Assembly: GCA_003576845.1 (NCBI GenBank)
Contig: QEVJ01000044.1
Span: 1-63,662 of the forward strand
Source of the DNA: Planctomycetota bacterium
GTDB lineage: Bacteria > Planctomycetota > Planctomycetia > Pirellulales > PLA5
Direction of reading: 5' to 3'
DNA length: 63,662 nt
Shown one piece after another: positions 14,531 to 22,369 of this stretch. Within the stretch, counting starts at the first letter, position 1. Every line of letters starts with the position of its first letter. Made by a program: the position numbers and the translations under genes. The notes beneath the pieces were generated by a model. The model made no database searches and was not told the origin of the DNA. It saw only the letters and a list, made by a program, of their open reading frames with translations.

Positions 14531-15358
14531 CACCCGCCCCCAACGCCGCCCGCGGCCCCGATCGTCGTCGACGCTCTGTCGAAGACCTACGGTCGCGGCG
14601 CGGACGCAACGCCCGTGCTCCGCGACCTCAGTTTCTCGGTCGCCCGCGGCGAATGGGTGTTTCTCGTCGGTCCCTCGGGCAGCGGCAAGACGACGCTGCT
14701 GTCGATTCTCGGCTGCGTGCTCAGTCCCGACGCCGGCCGCGTCGAGGTGCTCGGCCGCGACGTGCGATCGCTCTCGCCACAAGCCGCCGCGGAACTTCGC
14801 CTGCGCAACATCGGGTTCATCTTCCAACGCTTTCATCTCATCCGCGGCCTCACCGCGCAAGAGAACGTCTCCGTGCCGCTCACGTTGCAGGGCGCGAACC
14901 AAACCGTCGCCCGCCGCCGCGCCGACGAACTCCTCGCCGCCGTCGGCCTCGCCGAGCATCGCCATCGCAACGTTCGCAAACTCAGCGTCGGTCAATGCCA
15001 GCGCGTCGCCCTCGCCCGAGCGCTCGTGACGAACCCCGACTTGATCCTCGCCGACGAACCGACGGCGTCGCTAGACGGCGAACACGGCCACGCCGCCATG
15101 CAACTCCTCCGCGAACTGACAACCCAATCCGGCGCAACCGTCATCGTCGTCACCCACGACCCCAGAATCCAATCGTTCGCCGATCGCGTCCTAAAACTAG
15201 AAAACGGCCAGCTCTGTGCGAACCAATCGCCGCTCTCGCCGAACACGCCTGCACCACGCAACCTTGGGACCGACGAAATCCGCTCGATAGGCGAGTTCAC
15301 GCCCACCCCGCCCGAAGAACCCCAAAACGAACCAGAACCTATGCTTGTAGTGGAATGA
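14513..15358 (+). CDS. ABC transporter ATP-binding protein, DevA/LolD type
   Basis: The 281-residue ATPase pairs with the permease upstream. Walker A GPSGSGKT is at 53-60, the Q-loop near IFQRFH at 103-108, the signature LSVGQCQRVALARAL at 157-171 (Val replacing the usual Gly in LSGGQ), and Walker B LILADEPT at 177-184, with the switch histidine in VVTHDPR near 204-210. The last 45 residues (LCANQSPLSPNTPAP onward) form a proline-rich tail beyond the usual domain. The start is a GTG at 14513 inside a pyrimidine-rich repeat; the GTG at 14522 is an alternative, and neither has a good Shine-Dalgarno. Confidence 0.9.
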   Translation: MPSVVKHPPPTPPAAPIVVDALSKTYGRGADATPVLRDLSFSVARGEWVFLVGPSGSGKTTLLSILGCVLSPDAGRVEVLGRDVRSLSPQAAAELRLRNIGFIFQRFHLIRGLTAQENVSVPLTLQGANQTVARRRADELLAAVGLAEHRHRNVRKLSVGQCQRVALARALVTNPDLILADEPTASLDGEHGHAAMQLLRELTTQSGATVIVVTHDPRIQSFADRVLKLENGQLCANQSPLSPNTPAPRNLGTDEIRSIGEFTPTPPEEPQNEPEPMLVVE

Positions 15359-15390
15359 CAACGATGCTCCGGTTTGTATGAGCCGTTTCT

Positions 15391-15430
15391 CCCGACCCCT
15401 GACCCCCGACCCCTGACCCCCGACCCCCGA
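15391..15430 (+). repeat. C-rich spacer repeat at the HlyD-like start
   Basis: Five tandem CCCCGACCCCTGA-type units end 3 bases before the ATG at 15434. The complementary strand has enough guanine runs to form a G-quadruplex. No Shine-Dalgarno sequence is left between the repeat and the start codon. Confidence 0.65.
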
Positions 15431-15433
15431 AAA

Positions 15434-16489
15434 ATGCTCCGCTTCCTCCTGATCGCCGCCGCCCTCGCCTCGGTCGCCACGCTTGGCGTGATGATCGACT
15501 CGCGCGCGACGATCGCGCCGCCGCTCGATGCGCAACCCGAACCGCGCGATCGGATCTTCGCGCCGGGCGTCGTCGAAGGGGCCACCGAAACCGTCGAGCT
15601 CCGCCCGCAGCTCGCCGGCCGCATCGTCGAGGTGCTGGTCCACATCGGCCAGCGCGTCGACAAGGGCGATCCGCTTCTCAAGCTCGACGACCGCGAGCAT
15701 CGCGAGCAAGTCGGCCTCGCCGCGGCCCAGCTCGAAATGGCCCGCGCCCAACTGGCTCAACTCGAAAACGGCGCCCACTCGCAAGAGCGCCAGCAAGCCG
15801 CCGCCGAAGTCCGCCGCCACCAAGCCCGGCTCAAACAGGCCCAGCGTTCGTGGGAGCGGATCGAACGTCTCCGCCGCGAAAGTGCCGTCGCCCAGCAGCA
15901 AGCCGACGATCAGCAGTCGGAAGTCGAGACGGCCACTGCCGCGCTCGAAGCGGCCCAAGCCCGATTCGCACTCCTCGACAGCCCTCCTCGGGCCGACGAA
16001 GTTCGCCTCGCCCGCGCCCGAATCCGCGCCGCCGAAGCCGAGCTACAGCTCGCCGAGATCAACCTCGACCGCTGCACGCTCCGCGCCCCCGGCCCCGCTC
16101 AGATTCTCGACGTGAACGCGCAAGTCGGCGAACTCACCGGTCCCGCGGCCGAGAAAGCCCCCATCGCGCTTGCCGACACCAGCCGCCTCCGCGTCCGCGC
16201 GTTCGTCGAAGAATACGACGCCCCCCGCGTCCAACCCGGCATGAAAGCCAAAATCACCGCCGACGGCCTCCCGAACCAAGAATTCACCGGCCAGGTCGCC
16301 GCCCTCAGCCCCCAAATGTCGCGCAAAATCCTAACCAACGACCAACCCGGCGAACGCCTAGACATAAAAACCCGCGAAGTCTGGATCGACCTCTCCGCCC
16401 CAACCCCACCCCAAACCGCCAACCTCGTCGTCGGCCTCCGCGTTGACGTCGTGATTGAATCACCGCACGAAGAGCCCCGGAATCCTTAA
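15434..16489 (+). CDS. HlyD/DevB-type membrane fusion protein
   Basis: The 351-residue periplasmic adaptor is anchored by an N-terminal hydrophobic segment (residues 2-20). A lipoyl/biotinyl half with GVVEGATETVELRPQLAGRI near 43-62 precedes a long alpha-helical hairpin (about 95-195, rich in Ala, Gln and Glu, RARIRAAEAELQLAEINL). The second lipoyl half and beta-barrel follow (AQVGELTGPAAEKAPIALAD). It would bridge the DevC-like permease to an outer-membrane channel. No TolC-type gene lies in the window. The frame is open upstream to 15374 through the C-rich repeat, so the ATG at 15434 is chosen. Its stop overlaps the ThiF start (TAATG). Confidence 0.88.
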   Translation: MLRFLLIAAALASVATLGVMIDSRATIAPPLDAQPEPRDRIFAPGVVEGATETVELRPQLAGRIVEVLVHIGQRVDKGDPLLKLDDREHREQVGLAAAQLEMARAQLAQLENGAHSQERQQAAAEVRRHQARLKQAQRSWERIERLRRESAVAQQQADDQQSEVETATAALEAAQARFALLDSPPRADEVRLARARIRAAEAELQLAEINLDRCTLRAPGPAQILDVNAQVGELTGPAAEKAPIALADTSRLRVRAFVEEYDAPRVQPGMKAKITADGLPNQEFTGQVAALSPQMSRKILTNDQPGERLDIKTREVWIDLSAPTPPQTANLVVGLRVDVVIESPHEEPRNP

Positions 16490-17472
16490 TGCCAACGACC
16501 ACTGAGCGAACTGAGGTCTTTCGTGCCGCGTCCGCGCTGATGCCGGAATTGGCGCCCGCGTGCAATCGGCCGGTCGCCGAGGTGGGTGGGCCTGCCGATG
16601 CCACAGCGTGGTCATACGACGGAGCATTCGCACGCAATCGAGGTCTCGTCTCGCCAGAGGAGCAGCAAATCCTCCGCCGCGCGCGGATTGCAATTGCCGG
16701 CATGGGCGGCGTTGGCGGCGTCCACCTGCTCACCCTCGCCCGGCTCGGCATCGGCCGCTTCACGATTGCCGACCCCGATACGTTTGAAGTCGCCAACTTC
16801 AATCGTCAGGCCGGCGCAAGTACGGCGACGCTCGGCCGCGGCAAAGCGGAAGTGATGGCCGAGCAAGTCCGTGCGATCAATCCCGAACTCGAAATCGACG
16901 TCATCCACGATGTCGTCGGCCGCCACAATATCGACGACTTTTTCGCCGGCGCGGACTTGTTCATCGACGGCGTCGATTTCTTTTCGATCGAAGCCCGCCG
17001 CCTGCTATTTGGAGAAGCCCGCCGCCGCGGTCTCTGGGCAATCACCGCGGGACCGATCGGGTTCAGCACGGGCTGGCTGTCGTTCGACCCGCGGGGCATG
17101 AGCTTCGACCGCTACTTCGACTTGAACGACCGCCAGTCGCACATCGACCAGGTCATCGCGTTCGCCGTCGGACTCACTCCGCGAGCGACGCACCTGAAGT
17201 ATCTCGACCTCTCCCAAGTCAACCTCGCCGAACGCCGCGGGCCGTCCGTCGGCGCATCCTGCCAACTCGCCAGCGGCATGGCGGCGACGGAAGCGGTCAA
17301 GATATTATTGTGCCGCGGCAAAGTCCGCCCCGCCCCGTACTACGCCCAATTCGACGCCTACCGCGGCATCCTCCGCCGCGGACGATTAACGTTCGGAAAT
17401 CGGCATCCGTTGCAGCGGCTTAAACGCAAGATGCTGCACGCCCGGGCGCAATCGCTTGGACTCTTTCAATGA
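16489..17472 (+). CDS. ThiF/E1-like adenylyltransferase
   Basis: The 327-residue protein is a ThiF/MoeB/E1-superfamily enzyme, which adenylates a carboxyl group using ATP. The nucleotide motif GMGGVG is at 71-76, D95 sits in IADPD, NFNRQ is at 103-107 and the conserved lysine at 119. The first 50 residues are an extra N-terminal arm. There are no paired CxxC zinc motifs and no ubiquitin-like partner gene nearby, so classical sulfur-carrier activation is unlikely. C257 in GASCQLASG could be a thioester site, but that is a guess. It is coupled to the exporter adaptor by a TAATG overlap and is followed 26 bases later by the nitroreductase-like gene. Confidence 0.85.
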   Translation: MPTTTERTEVFRAASALMPELAPACNRPVAEVGGPADATAWSYDGAFARNRGLVSPEEQQILRRARIAIAGMGGVGGVHLLTLARLGIGRFTIADPDTFEVANFNRQAGASTATLGRGKAEVMAEQVRAINPELEIDVIHDVVGRHNIDDFFAGADLFIDGVDFFSIEARRLLFGEARRRGLWAITAGPIGFSTGWLSFDPRGMSFDRYFDLNDRQSHIDQVIAFAVGLTPRATHLKYLDLSQVNLAERRGPSVGASCQLASGMAATEAVKILLCRGKVRPAPYYAQFDAYRGILRRGRLTFGNRHPLQRLKRKMLHARAQSLGLFQ

Positions 17473-17498
17473 CCCCGTGAACGTCGGCAACCTCCCGT

Positions 17499-18617
17499 AT
17501 GGGTTCGCTCCTTACAAATCCCGCCCTTGAAACACTCCTCGAAGCGGCGATCCTCGCGCCGTCGGGAGACAATACGCAGCCATGGCGGTTTATCGTCGAT
17601 GAAGAAGCCCGAACCATCGACGTCGAAGTCGACGAAGCCCGCGACCGGTCGCCCATGAACGCCGGCCAACGAATGGCCCGCATCGCCTGCGGCGCGGCCA
17701 TCGAGAACATGGTCCGAACGGCCGAACACAACTGCTGGCCACTCACCGTCGGTCTTGGCGTAGGCGACTCGCTCGCAAAACTAACGCTACACTCCGACGG
17801 CGACGAGCCAGGCCAGATCGACGAGGCGATCAAACGCCGTGTGACCAACCGACATTTCTACGACCGCCGCCCGATCGACGATGCGGTGCTCGCGAATCTG
17901 ATGCAGGACTCTCGCGTTGCCGTCGATGGTGTCCGAACGCATTGGATAATCGACCGCCGCAAGATCGCCGCGATGGCCGCCATTATCGGCGAAGCCGATG
18001 CGATCATGTTCGGCATCCGCGAAATGCGACGGGCCTTCCTGGACAACATCCGCTTCGACCTGCCACGAAATGCCGAAGCCGACGAAGGTCTGCCCACCGG
18101 TTCGCTAGGACTGAATCCACTCGACCACCTAGGTCTAAAGCTACTTCGCTACCTGCCCGATTGGGTCGTGCGACACGGTGGAGTGCTCAAGAGCTTTCGC
18201 AACCGCGCTCGCGCGCTCGTCGAAAGCGCCGCGGGTCTTTGCGTCCTCACCGCCGAAGAGGACTCAACGCCTGTGGACATTGCGCTCGGTCGCCAGCTTC
18301 AACGCCGTTGGCTAGACGTCACGGAATGTGGACTCGCCGCGCAACCGATGATGTCGGTTCCCGTCTTGGACGGGTGGACGACGGCAAACGGAAATCCGCA
18401 AACCGACCGCGCCCTTCAGTCGGTCGTCGAAAAGCTCGAAGGCGGAACGCGCGAAGTCGTTGGCATAGAAATCCGCCAGCGCATCGCGGCAATCGTGCGC
18501 TTCGGGCACCCAGGCGAGCCGCATTCTCGCACCGGTCGGCGAAATGCCGCGACTTGTTCCGCGATGCGAAGTGCGGATTGCCGCATTGCCGCAGGTCTCC
18601 CTGCCGATTCCGCGTAA
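17499..18617 (+). CDS. Nitroreductase-fold protein (Rv1355c C-terminal type)
   Basis: The 372-residue protein has a nitroreductase-like FMN-binding fold. APSGDNTQPWRF at 18-29 matches the family's FMN-contact motif, VTNRHFYDRRPI lies near 117-128, and the second half contains WLDVTECGLAAQPMMSVPVL, the usual C-terminal flavin-site helix. Members oxidise or reduce small molecules, and some (cyclodipeptide oxidase type) introduce alpha,beta-double bonds into amino acids. In mycobacterial Rv1355c, as I recall, a ThiF domain and this domain are fused; here they are adjacent genes. The last 40 residues are poorly ordered and may be a degraded tail. Confidence 0.8.
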   Translation: MGSLLTNPALETLLEAAILAPSGDNTQPWRFIVDEEARTIDVEVDEARDRSPMNAGQRMARIACGAAIENMVRTAEHNCWPLTVGLGVGDSLAKLTLHSDGDEPGQIDEAIKRRVTNRHFYDRRPIDDAVLANLMQDSRVAVDGVRTHWIIDRRKIAAMAAIIGEADAIMFGIREMRRAFLDNIRFDLPRNAEADEGLPTGSLGLNPLDHLGLKLLRYLPDWVVRHGGVLKSFRNRARALVESAAGLCVLTAEEDSTPVDIALGRQLQRRWLDVTECGLAAQPMMSVPVLDGWTTANGNPQTDRALQSVVEKLEGGTREVVGIEIRQRIAAIVRFGHPGEPHSRTGRRNAATCSAMRSADCRIAAGLPADSA

Positions 18618-18647
18618 GCTCAGAACCCTTATAATACGACTACCGCC

Positions 18648-18883
18648 ATGCCGCATCTCTCTTCGAGTTCATGGACGAAGAATGGCTCCCCAAGAGCCTC
18701 CGCGACACACTGCGCGACATCCTCGAATGCGGCAACGCGCGGCCCTTCCTCGACTACCATGACTAGGTGACGGATGAAATGCTCCGAGTCGCTCAGACGA
18801 CCGGCTGCACGAACATCGTCGAACTCGTAGCTCCGCCCACCGGGCTTCCCGCGCGAGTGTGCCCCGAAACCGCCAAGCCGTAG
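18648..18883 (+). pseudogene. Remnant of a SAM-dependent methyltransferase gene
   Basis: From 18648 a start MPHL is followed by an apparent two-base expansion (CTCTCT). Shifting frame then restores FEFMDEEWLPKSLRDTLRDI, which looks like the N-terminus of a planctomycete class I methyltransferase family that I recall as beginning PHxFEFMDxxWLP. The frame is broken by a TAG at 18764-18766, where a tryptophan (TGG) would fit. It then continues VTDEMLRVAQTTGCTNIVEL, a likely SAM motif I strand, before degenerating and stopping at 18883. The rest of the gene is missing. A TATAAT box at 18630-18635 precedes it. The family call rests on recall and was not searched. Confidence 0.55.
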
Positions 18884-18950
18884 AACCACACAATTATTCG
18901 ACGGACAACCCTGTGCCACGCCGACCCGTCGCGAGACGAGATTGGAACGA

Positions 18951-18970
18951 AACGTGGGCAGAGCCCACGC
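18951..18970. repeat. Short palindromic repeat
   Basis: CGTGGGC (18952-18958) and GCCCACG (18962-18968) form a 7-bp hairpin with an AGA loop. Such GTGGGCAGAGCCCAC palindromes look like a dispersed repeat, but only this copy was found in the window. Confidence 0.45.
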
Positions 18971-18972
18971 TA

Positions 18973-19007
18973 CGAAAAAGGGCCTATGGCACGAAACCAT
19001 AGGCCCT
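18973..19007 (-). terminator. Rho-independent terminator of the PEP-CTERM gene
   Basis: A perfect 12-bp stem (18977-18988 with 18996-19007) has a 7-base loop. Read on the minus strand it is followed by a T-run, forming CCTTTTTCG. It lies 95 bases past the stop of the minus-strand PEP-CTERM gene and would also shield it from the broken methyltransferase transcript. Confidence 0.8.
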
Positions 19008-19101
19008 TAATAATCTCTCAGTCACCGCTTCGTCAGCTCAGCACGCCCTACCTAACTTCCCCCTAAAAAGGTGCCGAGCAGAATGCTGCTGTCGCGTATC
19101 A

Positions 19102-20169
19102 TTACACTCTTCGACGACGCGAAACTTGCACGACACCAGCCACACCGAACAAACCGGCAAAAACTAGCAACGAACTGGGTTCAGGAATAAACTGGTGACC
19201 GATATGGAAGCTCCCATCGAGCCCTGCACGAAAGTCTCCAGTCGCATTCACACCATCGCCAGTTGGATTCCAGTCGGTGTCAACAGCGCCGCCGATGCCA
19301 GTGGCAAAGGAACCCCCAAAACCCCACAGGGCGAGGGCATTCAAGACGGCCAAGTCGGCACCATCCAGCCCCGACGAGATTGCCGTAATGTTGAATTGAG
19401 GAGTTTGCTGTGGTATGGCAACAAATGCTTCGTCTGTTTTCTGCAGCCCGGGCCCAAGCAGGGACGAAAAATCATCCACGTTGAAAACGAAGTTGTCCCC
19501 GCCGAATAAAGTGGCGCTGCCCGGGACGAGCATGGCGCTCTGTTGAGCGGTCGAATCTTCTCGAAACAGAATTGCATTGCTCCCCAACGGTAGGGCAATA
19601 TTAAGTGCACTTATGTTTGTCTGGCTGGCTGCTAGGTTTATGTCAGCTGCGACGTTGGCACCGCCGTTCAAGTCGACTCCAGAAATAACTTCCTCTTGGG
19701 GCTTAAGAGCATACTCTGCGATTCGATTCGTGTAATTCCAAGTATCTGGCTGATTCGCCTGTAGCCCGCCAGATTGCGAGATCAACGCGGCTCGTCCTGA
19801 AGTAAAAAGCGCGACTGGGGTTCCGCTTACGATCTGAATTGTCCCTTGCAACGCCGCAATTACATAGGCGGAACTTTGATCGGGAAACGCCACGCTGGAG
19901 AAAGTCTGCCCGTCTTGAGCGCCCCCTATGGGGACAATTGCAATTGTCGCAACGGTACCGTTCGTGAACGCAACGCCGGATGTCTGGTTAGTAAATAGGA
20001 CACCACCAGTCCCAAGTAGCGACTTTATGTCGTCTAACGGTGCCGGGTCCGCTGGATTGAACACGTTCTGTAACGCTACGTCGCCATTCGAAGTGATGAT
20101 CGCGGCGGAACTCGAGTTTTGCAGCGCCGACGCCAACAGAACCGCGGCTAGAATAAAAAGGTTCTTCAT
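19102..20169 (-). CDS. PEP-CTERM sorting-signal protein
   Basis: The 355-residue exported protein has a signal peptide (residues 1-23, MKNLFILAAVLLASALQNSS) and a classical C-terminal PEP-CTERM signal, FIPEPSSLLVFAGLFGVAGV, ending SRRRRV. The exosortase at 22370 should cleave the PEP region and attach or release the protein at the surface. The middle is Gly/Ser/Thr/Asn-rich and beta-structured, with no enzymatic motif. It uses more AT-rich codons than its neighbours. The start ATG at 20167-20169 has GGAGAG just upstream. The sigma-like gene lies 140 bases upstream on the same strand, and a strong terminator lies downstream. Confidence 0.9.
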   Translation of the reverse strand: MKNLFILAAVLLASALQNSSSAAIITSNGDVALQNVFNPADPAPLDDIKSLLGTGGVLFTNQTSGVAFTNGTVATIAIVPIGGAQDGQTFSSVAFPDQSSAYVIAALQGTIQIVSGTPVALFTSGRAALISQSGGLQANQPDTWNYTNRIAEYALKPQEEVISGVDLNGGANVAADINLAASQTNISALNIALPLGSNAILFREDSTAQQSAMLVPGSATLFGGDNFVFNVDDFSSLLGPGLQKTDEAFVAIPQQTPQFNITAISSGLDGADLAVLNALALWGFGGSFATGIGGAVDTDWNPTGDGVNATGDFRAGLDGSFHIGHQFIPEPSSLLVFAGLFGVAGVVQVSRRRRV

Positions 20170-20309
20170 CTCTCTCTCCGAGTTATTGATACCGTTGCAA
20201 ATCCTGCTCTTGACGTTGTTAGGTCGAAAATCACGGATTCCTGACAGCACATCCCTCAAAAATCGTCTAATGGCCCACGCACGTAAAGCCGCGCCGCATT
20301 CACTGCCCC

Positions 20310-21431
20310 CTAACCCGTCAAAAACCGCTCCAACTTCCTTCGCACCCGGTGATTCAATTGCCATTCGTTCGCCTGCGACCGCCCGTTGGGGTGGCCGTTG
20401 GGGCTGGGTTTTGGGGTGCTGCTTTCGCCGTTCACGCTCGTTTCTGCCGGGCTATCCGACACGACGATCTCTTCGTAAAACGTTCTCTCCGCAGGAGTTA
20501 GCGTCGCCGCGAACTCGGCTAGGGTGATTTGTGTGGCTCCCGTTGCGGGGGCGCTTTTGGCGGGGAGCTTCTTGTCCGACGTGGCGACGGCCGTTTCTCG
20601 CTTTCGTCGCCGCTTTTCGGAGCGAAACAGCCGCGATGCTTCGTCCTTCGCCAGTAGGGCCAGGTAGGTCGTCAGCGAGCACCCCCGGCCCGGGTCGAAC
20701 CGGTCGAGGAGTTTAGCATCGTCCCGGACGACGGCATACCACACCCGGGCGGCGAGTTCGTCGACCAGGTTTGGATCGAGCCGCCGCGAGCCGATGATCG
20801 CCCGAATCGCGGCCAAGAGCGGTTGGTGGCAGCGGTAATAGAGGTCGTCCCAGGCCCCGGGTTCTTTGGCCAGGGCGCGGTCGATGAGTCGGCGGTCGGC
20901 GGCTGGGGTCAGGAGTCGGGGGTCAGGGGTCGGGGAGGGGGCGGGATTCGGGATTCGGGATTCGGGGGAACGCTTCGGTCGCACGCTGCGCGTGCTTGCC
21001 TTGTGCTTGCCGGTGGCGGTCTTCTTGACGCGGGCTTTTCTCGCGAATTTCTTCGGCGATTTGCGGGGTTTCGTGGCCCGCGCCGGCTTGGCTGTGCGCG
21101 CTGGCGGCGTAGAAATCGCGGGTACTGTCGCGTCGATTGCCCCCGGTGAATCACCGGGGGCTAAATGGGTGCGGGCGCCGTTAAGCTTTCGAACGCCGTT
21201 GATGCGTTTCGCGGCGCCATTCAGGGCCTTGGCAACGCCATTGAGCGCACCGTTCACCGCGCCGCTTGCATGGCCGTTGAGCTTGGCAGTCTTAGCCCGC
21301 GATCCCCGACCCCTGGCCCCCGACCCCTGACCCCCGGCCCCTTTTGCACGGATCGAGCGCTTTTTCTGCTGTTTCTGCACGATCGATGCTGCGGTGTCAG
21401 GCGCCGGCGAACCTTCGAATAACGGCGACAC
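20310..21431 (-). CDS. Sigma-70 region 2-like protein with repeat-filled N-terminus
   Basis: The 373-residue product has a region 2-like core at about 180-270 (AWDDLYYRCHQPLLAAIRAI, LVDELAARVWYAV, GCSLTTYLALLAKDEASRLF). That part of ECF sigma factors binds core polymerase and the -10 element. A normal sigma-4 helix-turn-helix is not evident; after LTPAERTFYEEIVV (about 310-325) there is only a basic tail. The first 175 residues are Lys/Arg/Ala/Asn-rich. They include translated genomic repeats: C-rich units near 31-45, a REP palindrome near 89-97, and a tandem 7-mer plus G-rich unit near 153-172. The start is a GTG at 21429-21431, and a later start within the frame is possible. Confidence 0.6.
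   Translation of the reverse strand: MSPLFEGSPAPDTAASIVQKQQKKRSIRAKGAGGQGSGARGRGSRAKTAKLNGHASGAVNGALNGVAKALNGAAKRINGVRKLNGARTHLAPGDSPGAIDATVPAISTPPARTAKPARATKPRKSPKKFARKARVKKTATGKHKASTRSVRPKRSPESRIPNPAPSPTPDPRLLTPAADRRLIDRALAKEPGAWDDLYYRCHQPLLAAIRAIIGSRRLDPNLVDELAARVWYAVVRDDAKLLDRFDPGRGCSLTTYLALLAKDEASRLFRSEKRRRKRETAVATSDKKLPAKSAPATGATQITLAEFAATLTPAERTFYEEIVVSDSPAETSVNGESSTPKPSPNGHPNGRSQANEWQLNHRVRRKLERFLTG
20891..20970. repeat. G-rich spacer repeat inside the sigma-like gene
   Basis: Units of GGGGTCAGG, GGGGTCGGGG and three exact tandem GGATTCG 7-mers (21 bases, so frame is kept) lie inside the reading frame of the sigma-like gene. They encode a Pro/Ser/Arg-rich linker. On the plus strand the guanine runs could form a G-quadruplex. 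Confidence 0.6.
21136..21169. repeat. REP-like palindromic repeat, copy 2
   Basis: The 11-bp arms 21139-21149 and 21151-21161 surround a single A, with the same ATT and TAAATGGG flanks as the copy at 3576-3609. Relative to that copy, one G-C pair in the stem has become C-G, a compensatory change. It lies in frame within the sigma-like gene. Confidence 0.75.
21302..21342. repeat. C-rich spacer repeat inside the sigma-like gene
   Basis: Tandem CCCCGACCCCTGG/CCCCCGACCCCTGA units match the spacer at 15391-15430 but lie within a reading frame near the N-terminus of the sigma-like protein, encoding a Gly/Arg/Ser-rich stretch. Confidence 0.6.
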
Positions 21432-22369
21432 GATAAGACGCCGCGATTTCTAGTTCGGCAGCCGCGATAGATCTAAAACTCACGTGCAACGAACCCGGCG
21501 CGAGTCGCTATTCAGGCACAAAACACGATGAACGAAACGATTGCCGCAACGCGAAACCGCGACAAGCCAGAGTGGCAACGTGCGGGCGCACTCCGTTCCC
21601 GTCGGTTTCACAACCGAAGCAACTTGAAGGGCGCCGTTGAGCGATAAACGTAAGCCTTGGGGCCGCGTTTTTGAGCGCCGAACCCATTCTTCGGGCCAAG
21701 CGGCGTCTTGGGGACGGTCCTTTGCGCGGCGGATTCGGCCCGCTCGGCATTGCCGCATCGAGCCGACAGCCTTTGATCGTAGTCGGCCCGCCGCATTCCT
21801 GCAAGCAACCGGCCCGAATAAATCGCACAAGCGGCGCTGCCCGCTGAAGATCACCGGTGCGCGGGCGACAGCGGGCAATGTTTGACCGGCACGATCGCGG
21901 CGATTGGTAAAGTCCACCGGAGAGCACGGGAAGTTTTGCCGCCCCCGCCGCCCAATCGCTTGACGCTCAAGGGGGATCGACTACCATGAAAGTCAACCTT
22001 GTCGCCTGGGTGGCCGCGAAGCATTGCTTCGAGTGTTCTCTCGGCGAAAGCAGACGCGATGGCAAAGGATGGTTTGTCGCCACGGTCGCGTCGGTGGCCC
22101 TCGAATGTTTGAGCGAGGGCCAACTGAGCTTCGGTCTGCCGCAACCGAGAGGAACGGAGTGCGCGCGGACCGCACCGAATGTCCTGCATTGAACGGAACG
22201 CCGTCCCGTCGCAGTTTCCCACCTGCACCGATTGTCGTCCCGTAATCTCCGCCGTTGTGCCAACCGCGCTCGCGGGCAGCACTATCTCGCCGGCTGGAGC
22301 TTTGGCGCAATGAATTGACGTATCGCTCTCGAACCTGGTTCGACATCACCCTTAGAGTCCGGCATCACC
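21432..22369. other. 938-base gap with an inverted pair of short repeats
   Basis: No gene is convincing here. A roughly 50-base repeat occurs twice in opposite orientation, with a 14-base identical core (21586-21599 as GCGCACTCCGTTCC, 22151-22164 as its complement) and matching flanks. Each copy translates, in the strand reading GGAACGGAGTGCGC, to GTECAR. A 68-codon frame at 21986-22192 has a GGGGGA box before its ATG but runs into the second repeat, so it is doubtful. Both flanking genes point outward, so the promoters of the exosortase locus and of the sigma-like gene should lie in this gap, but none could be identified clearly. Confidence 0.45.

Noticed and set aside
16489-17472. Thiamine or molybdopterin biosynthesis role for ThiF
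   Set aside because: No sulfur-carrier protein, no paired CxxC zinc motif and no thiamine or molybdenum-cofactor genes nearby; the neighbours point to a specialised metabolite.
21480-21927. Overlapping frames of 66-145 codons in the gap before the exosortase gene
   Set aside because: Several frames are open at once, none has a convincing start, and parts are made of the inverted repeat.
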